This document shows positions 21,843 to 25,033 of a DNA stretch of 25,033 nucleotides, in pieces. Source of the stretch: G963692885 sp964657395 (GTDB lineage: Bacteria; Acidobacteriota; Terriglobia; Terriglobales; Acidobacteriaceae); assembly GCA_964657395.1 (NCBI GenBank), contig CAZZUX010000055.1, positions 1 to 25,033 on the forward strand. The letters are read 5' to 3'. Position numbers and translations under genes: made by a program. The first letter of the stretch is position 1, and every line of letters begins with the position of its first letter. The notes below the pieces were generated by a model, which saw nothing but the letters and a program-made list of their open reading frames with translations, had not been told where the DNA came from and ran no database searches.

Positions 21843-22193
21843 TTAGGTGAACATGCCTTCATCGATCTGGCCGAGGAACTCTTCGACCATGCGGCCGCCG
21901 ATTTCGGTGCGGAGCATCTGGATGGGAGTGCGGCCTTCGAAGCGTGTTTTTGGAGTGCTGAGCCATTCGCGGGCGCGGTCGGTTGTGCTCCAAACCTGAA
22001 CGGCGTGATCGAAGACGCGGGCGAAACGGGCGAGTTTGTCGGATTCGTCGATGCTGAGGGGTTCGTTGCGGGCTTTGCGGTGCTTTAGGGTGCGGGCGGG
22101 CAGGACGACTTCGTAGATGTCGTTGGGTCGCAGACCAGATTCTCCCAGGAACTTTGAAAGGGCGGAGAGGGGCACTCCGCTTTCGACGGTTTG
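21843..22193 (-). CDS. Xre/MbcA/ParS-type antitoxin, 5' end lost in the scaffold gap
   Basis: The last 116 residues of the antitoxin that pairs with RES toxins. A helix-turn-helix region is visible (GVPLSALSKFLGESGLRPNDIYEVVLPARTLKHRKA), followed by the toxin-binding domain (PF09722 type): LSIDESDKLARFARVFDHAVQVW, AREWLSTPKTRFEGRTPIQMLRTEIGGRMVEEFLGQIDEGMF. Members are usually 130-160 residues long, so only the first few dozen residues, the start codon and the promoter are missing; these must lie in the N run. It neutralises the RES toxin by covering its active site and usually represses the operon. The frame is by chance continuous through the N run with the Rieske gene, which I treat as an artefact. 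Confidence 0.8.
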   Translation of the reverse strand, partial: QTVESGVPLSALSKFLGESGLRPNDIYEVVLPARTLKHRKARNEPLSIDESDKLARFARVFDHAVQVWSTTDRAREWLSTPKTRFEGRTPIQMLRTEIGGRMVEEFLGQIDEGMFT

Positions 22194-22293
22194 NNNNNNN
22201 NNNNNNNNNNNNNNNNNNNNNNNNNNNNNNNNNNNNNNNNNNNNNNNNNNNNNNNNNNNNNNNNNNNNNNNNNNNNNNNNNNNNNNNNNNNNN
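22194..22293. other. Assembly gap of exactly 100 N
   Basis: One hundred N is the usual placeholder for a gap of unknown length. It should contain the 3' end of the Rieske gene, the intergenic region and the 5' end of the antitoxin gene. The true distance is therefore probably larger than 100 bp. Confidence 0.97.
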
Positions 22294-23285
22294 TTGAGGC
22301 CTTCGGCCTGCTGGATCATGGTTTCCTGGTCCTGGCGGACGAAGCGGGCCCCGAAGAACTTCGCGATGGTGGTGACTCCCGGGACGGCGTAGAAGATGTT
22401 CCAGGCGGCGGCTACGTCGATGCGGCAGGTGTTTGGCGTGGTCGGGGTGACGGTGGTGAGGCTGGAGAACCACTTGGGACCGCACCGGATGGTTTCGAGA
22501 CGGCGGTTGGGAAGGACGAAGTCAATGGTGGTGGTGATGGGTTCGCCGTAGACGCCCAGAAGCTTGTAGGGCGCGCTGTTGCCGGAGGGTGCGTGGGCGG
22601 ACATGCGGAAGCCTTCCGGAATGGGCTCGAAGTGCTTGGCTTTTTCGTGGATGGAATGTTTGCTGCGCCACCACCAGGACTGGTGGACGAAGGGGCCGTG
22701 GGCGGGATCCATGAGTCCGATGATGCCGTGGTCGACGTTGCAGGGCAGGTCGGCGGTGAGGTGAGCGGAGCGGAAGCGGTCGCCAAATTTCGGGACTTCC
22801 GGGACTGGCGGCAGTTGATCGCGATCTTCAGAGCGAAGACGGCCGCGTCCGGCGGAGGGCAGGTAGACCCAGGCGTAGCCGTCGCGCTCGACACAGGGAT
22901 AGGCGCTGGCGTAGATCCTGGTGGGGTCGAGGGTGTCGGACGGGGTGAGCGAGGGGATCTGGGTGCATTGGCCGGAGCCTGGTTCGAAGGCCCAGCCGTG
23001 GTATTTGCAGACGACATTCTGGCCGTCATACCAGCCGCAGGAGAGCGGAATGCCGCGATGGGGACAGCTATCTCGCATGGCGAAGAGGGTGCCGTTGTTT
23101 CGCCGTCCGAGCACAAGGGGGATGCCGAGGAGCATGGCAGTGGCCATCTTTCTGTCGCGGATGGTGCTGGAGCGCAGTGCCGGATACCAATCGTCGAAAA
23201 GGAGAGTGGCTGCGGGTTGTTGCAGCTCTGTCTCGGCGGTGTTCGGCGGTGTGGCGCTGATGATGGTGAAGATGCCGTCTGCCAT
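22294..23285 (-). CDS. Rieske non-heme iron oxygenase, 3' end lost in the scaffold gap
   Basis: The first 330 residues of a ring-hydroxylating-type oxygenase alpha subunit. The Rieske 2Fe-2S motif is CPHRGIPLSCGWYDGQN followed by VVCKYHGW (C-x-H, 17 residues, C-x2-H). The mononuclear iron site is suggested by LPCNVDHGIIGLMDPAHGPFVH, which supplies a H-x4-H pair and nearby acids; the matching late acidic ligand is expected near or inside the gap. The sequence breaks after VRQDQETMIQQAEGL, which is usually close to the C-terminus. Such enzymes need an electron-transfer partner, not seen here. The substrate is unknown; the layout recalls the vanillate demethylase, pheophorbide oxygenase and sterol desaturase branches. 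The ATG at 23285 has only a weak upstream AGGG. Confidence 0.85.
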
Positions 23286-23407
23286 GAAATATGAACCCTA
23301 GTATCGCAGAGGACCATCTTTAAGGGCACAGCTTGATGTGTTGAGTTGAGCGTCCATGAATCCCCCTCGTGGACATAAAGCTGTTTTTCACTCGAAAGAG
23401 GATCGCT

Positions 23408-23506
23408 ATGGAATACCTGCTCGATATCACAGGATTCGCTTCCGGACTGTTGCTGGTGTGGTGGATAGAGACGCATCACCATGCTGGAAGTGAGCCGGGT
23501 AAGTGA
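23408..23506 (+). CDS. 32-residue single-pass membrane peptide
   Basis: A small gene with good local signals: GAGG with a 7-base spacer before ATG, 32 codons, TGA. The peptide begins MEYLLDITGFASGLLLVWWI, one short transmembrane helix, and continues with a polar tail containing ETHHHAG. No family is recognised. It is divergent from the Rieske gene (122 bp between) and ends 42 bp before the ArnT-like gene on the same strand, so it may be the first gene of that operon. It could be a small subunit or stability factor for the neighbouring membrane enzyme, a leader peptide, or chance; the ribosome site and hydrophobicity make chance less likely. Confidence 0.5.
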   Translation: MEYLLDITGFASGLLLVWWIETHHHAGSEPGK

Positions 23507-23548
23507 TGCGTTCCGGTCAACTATTAACCAGTTTGCCGCAGAGGGCTT

Positions 23549-25033
23549 ATGGATAGTGGGTTGGAGGGGCGTGGACCGGATGCGGGTGGGTTGAAGCCGC
23601 TGCCGATCAAGCGCTTTCTGCTGGTGCTGCTTGGTTTCTGGCTTCTGCTGTATGGCAGTTTTACGCTGGTCAATCCGTCGCTGCTGGACGATGCGGATTC
23701 CGTTCATGCGGAAGTGGCTCGCGAGATGCTGGCTCGGCATGACTATGTGACCTTGTATGCGGATGGGATCCGCTACCTGGAAAAGGCACCGCTGCTGTAC
23801 TGGAGCATGGCGGCGAGTTTCAAGCTGTTTGGTGTGTCGGAACTGGCGGCGCGTCTGCCACTTGCGTTGTCCATGCTGGCACTGGTGCTTGCGGTGTTCG
23901 TGCTGGGGCGAAGGCTTTTCAGCGATCCGGGCAATCTCGAAGAACGGGGTTCGACGGCGGGATTTTACGGAGCGCTGATCCTGCTGACTTCGTTCGGAAT
24001 GTTCATTTTTACCCATATCACCATACCGGATGGCATGGTGTGCCTATGGGTAACGGTGGCAATAGCTTGTTTCTGGAACTCGCTGCGGGAGGCTGCTGAG
24101 CAGGGCCGCCCGGGCTGGGGCAGTGCGCTGGGGTTTGCGATTGCAACTGCGCTGAATGTTTTGACCAAGGGGCTGATCGGTGTGGTCTTCCCGGTGGCGA
24201 TTGTTCTTGTTTATCTGCTGGTGACGCGGAATGTTCGGCACCTGTGGCGCTGGCATCCTGTTGGCGGCACGGTATTGTTTCTGTTGATTGCCGCACCGTG
24301 GCATATTGCCGCAGCGTTGGCGAACCCGAGCTTCGGCAATCCGGGCAGCTGGCTGCATCCTTCGCTGCCGACCCAGGGCAATGTGCATGGATGGACATGG
24401 TTCTACTTCGTTAACGAGCACTTGCTGCGGTATCTGAACCTGCGCATTCCGCGCGATTACGATACGGTGCCGCTGTTGTTGTTCTGGGGATTGTTGTTTG
24501 TGTGGCTGATGCCGTGGATTGCGTTTGTGTTCAAGGCGATTGGGCGGGTTCCGTGGCGGATTGCAGGACGTCGGGAGGCATTGACGCGTGAACAGCAGCC
24601 CTGGACGCTGCTGGCGATATGGGCGCTGGTGCCACTGGTGTTTTTCAGCTTTTCGACACGGCAGGAATATTATGTGCTGCCATCGCTGGTGCCGCTGGCG
24701 CTGCTGATTGGCGGATGGCTGGCACAGGATGAAGAGGCGGATCCGGCCACGGATGCGGGCCTTGCAGGAAGACGGATTGCGGTTGTGCTGATGGTTCTTG
24801 GCGTGGTGCTGGCTGCGGTGGCGGCGTTCTTCGCGCTGCATGCTCCGCGGCCGGTGGCGGGGGTGGGGCTGGCAACTGTGTTGAGTCAGAATCCCCAGGA
24901 GTATGCGCTTTCGTTCGGACATTTTCTGGATCTGAGCGGAAGGGCGATGGGTTATTTTCATGGACCGCTGCTGGATACGGCTGCTGCGCTGTTCGTGGGA
25001 ACGCTGGGGAACTTCTACTACCGGCTGCGTGGC
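23549..25033 (+). CDS. ArnT/PMT-like GT-C glycosyltransferase (cut by window end)
   Basis: The first 495 residues of a polytopic inner-membrane glycosyltransferase of family GT39/GT83 (ArnT-like); the frame is still open at the last base. The first helix (RFLLVLLGFWLLLYGSF) is followed by the catalytic outside loop NPSLLDDADSVHAEVAREML, with DDAD at residues 47-50, and by YLEKAPLLYW at 76-85, both hallmarks of lipid-linked sugar transferases that use undecaprenyl-phosphate sugars. Ten or more further helices are seen, with a FFSFSTRQEYYVLPSLVPLALL segment typical of the family. It would add a sugar to lipid A or another envelope glycan on the periplasmic side. The ATG at 23549 has AGAGGG 4-5 bases upstream. 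It may be co-transcribed with the 32-codon gene. Confidence 0.88.
   Translation, partial: MDSGLEGRGPDAGGLKPLPIKRFLLVLLGFWLLLYGSFTLVNPSLLDDADSVHAEVAREMLARHDYVTLYADGIRYLEKAPLLYWSMAASFKLFGVSELAARLPLALSMLALVLAVFVLGRRLFSDPGNLEERGSTAGFYGALILLTSFGMFIFTHITIPDGMVCLWVTVAIACFWNSLREAAEQGRPGWGSALGFAIATALNVLTKGLIGVVFPVAIVLVYLLVTRNVRHLWRWHPVGGTVLFLLIAAPWHIAAALANPSFGNPGSWLHPSLPTQGNVHGWTWFYFVNEHLLRYLNLRIPRDYDTVPLLLFWGLLFVWLMPWIAFVFKAIGRVPWRIAGRREALTREQQPWTLLAIWALVPLVFFSFSTRQEYYVLPSLVPLALLIGGWLAQDEEADPATDAGLAGRRIAVVLMVLGVVLAAVAAFFALHAPRPVAGVGLATVLSQNPQEYALSFGHFLDLSGRAMGYFHGPLLDTAAALFVGTLGNFYYRLRG

Noticed and set aside
21843..23285. A single 480-residue Rieske oxygenase fused to an Xre-type antitoxin domain
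   Set aside because: The join runs through 100 N. Both halves look like ordinary separate genes broken near their expected ends, so I annotated two partial genes instead.
22191..23294. Plus-strand frame of 367 codons opposite the Rieske gene
   Set aside because: Begins in the N run and is antisense to a well-supported Rieske frame; Gly/Ala/Val-rich shadow.
22412..24016. Long minus-strand frame of 534 codons from the Rieske gene across to the ArnT-like gene
   Set aside because: It covers the Rieske gene in another frame and the ArnT-like gene antisense. Its composition (runs of S, T, P, R, Q) shows a G+C-driven shadow with no family match.
24044..24961. Minus-strand frame of 305 codons rich in Arg, Gln and His
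   Set aside because: Antisense to the ArnT-like coding frame, which has clear membrane-helix and catalytic-loop patterns.
1..25033. tRNA genes, CRISPR arrays, insertion sequences, phage genes
   Set aside because: No cloverleaf with GTTCRA-type T-loop in context, no regularly spaced repeats, and no transposase, integrase or phage structural motifs were seen by eye; a covariance-model search could still find something I missed.

Overview
The window looks like draft genome or metagenome sequence from an acidobacterium, most likely class Terriglobia (Terriglobus, Granulicella, Edaphobacter or Silvibacterium type). This is inferred from gene content, not from a marker tree. The supporting signs are two large TonB-dependent receptors, one clearly of the Oar type with an N-terminal carboxypeptidase-regulatory-like domain; MacB-type permeases without an adjacent ATPase; a HpnI/GT21-type glycosyltransferase; and secreted lectin-like proteins of a kind I recall as common in this class. 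A run of exactly 100 N (22194-22293) is a scaffold gap.

Layout. 1-3.6 kb: the 3' end of one TonB receptor converges on a complete Oar-like receptor. 3.7-7.1 kb: an ABHD18-like hydrolase, a BrnT/CopG-type toxin-antitoxin pair with its own promoter and inverted repeat, and glyA. 7.2-11.7 kb: two paralogous secreted proteins of unknown function, both on the minus strand. They bracket a HAD phosphatase and a divergent control unit: tetR facing a 38-residue membrane peptide coupled to a YdjM-like membrane protein. Each paralogue has the same conserved block about 300 bp upstream of its start. 12.3-12.8 kb: the RNase P RNA gene (rnpB). 12.8-15.1 kb: two convergent polytopic membrane proteins. 15.1-19.0 kb: glutathione-independent formaldehyde dehydrogenase, divergent from two tandem MacB/FtsX permeases. 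19.1-21.3 kb: a SnoaL-like protein, a HpnI-like glycosyltransferase and a small secreted protein. 21.3-23.3 kb: a RES toxin, the C-terminal part of its Xre-type antitoxin, the gap, then a Rieske oxygenase. 23.4 kb to the end: a 32-codon membrane peptide and an ArnT-like glycosyltransferase cut by the window edge.

How it works together. Most genes are housekeeping or envelope functions in short transcription units. The clearest regulatory logic is at 9.8-9.9 kb, where two identical-type 13-bp palindromes each cover the -10 element of one of two divergent promoters. Several genes (the hydrolase, glyA, tetR, the 12.8 kb membrane protein) have a TANNNT box 6-7 nt before the ATG and no usable Shine-Dalgarno sequence, so they may be translated from leaderless mRNAs. 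Other genes have good Shine-Dalgarno sites.

The best candidates for something undescribed are the duplicated secreted-protein/upstream-element pair, the TetR-controlled micropeptide unit, and a hairpin at 15.08 kb that looks like both a terminator and a mask over the next gene's ribosome site. An apparent Rieske-antitoxin fusion across the N run is judged an assembly artefact. I found no tRNA, CRISPR array, insertion sequence or prophage.
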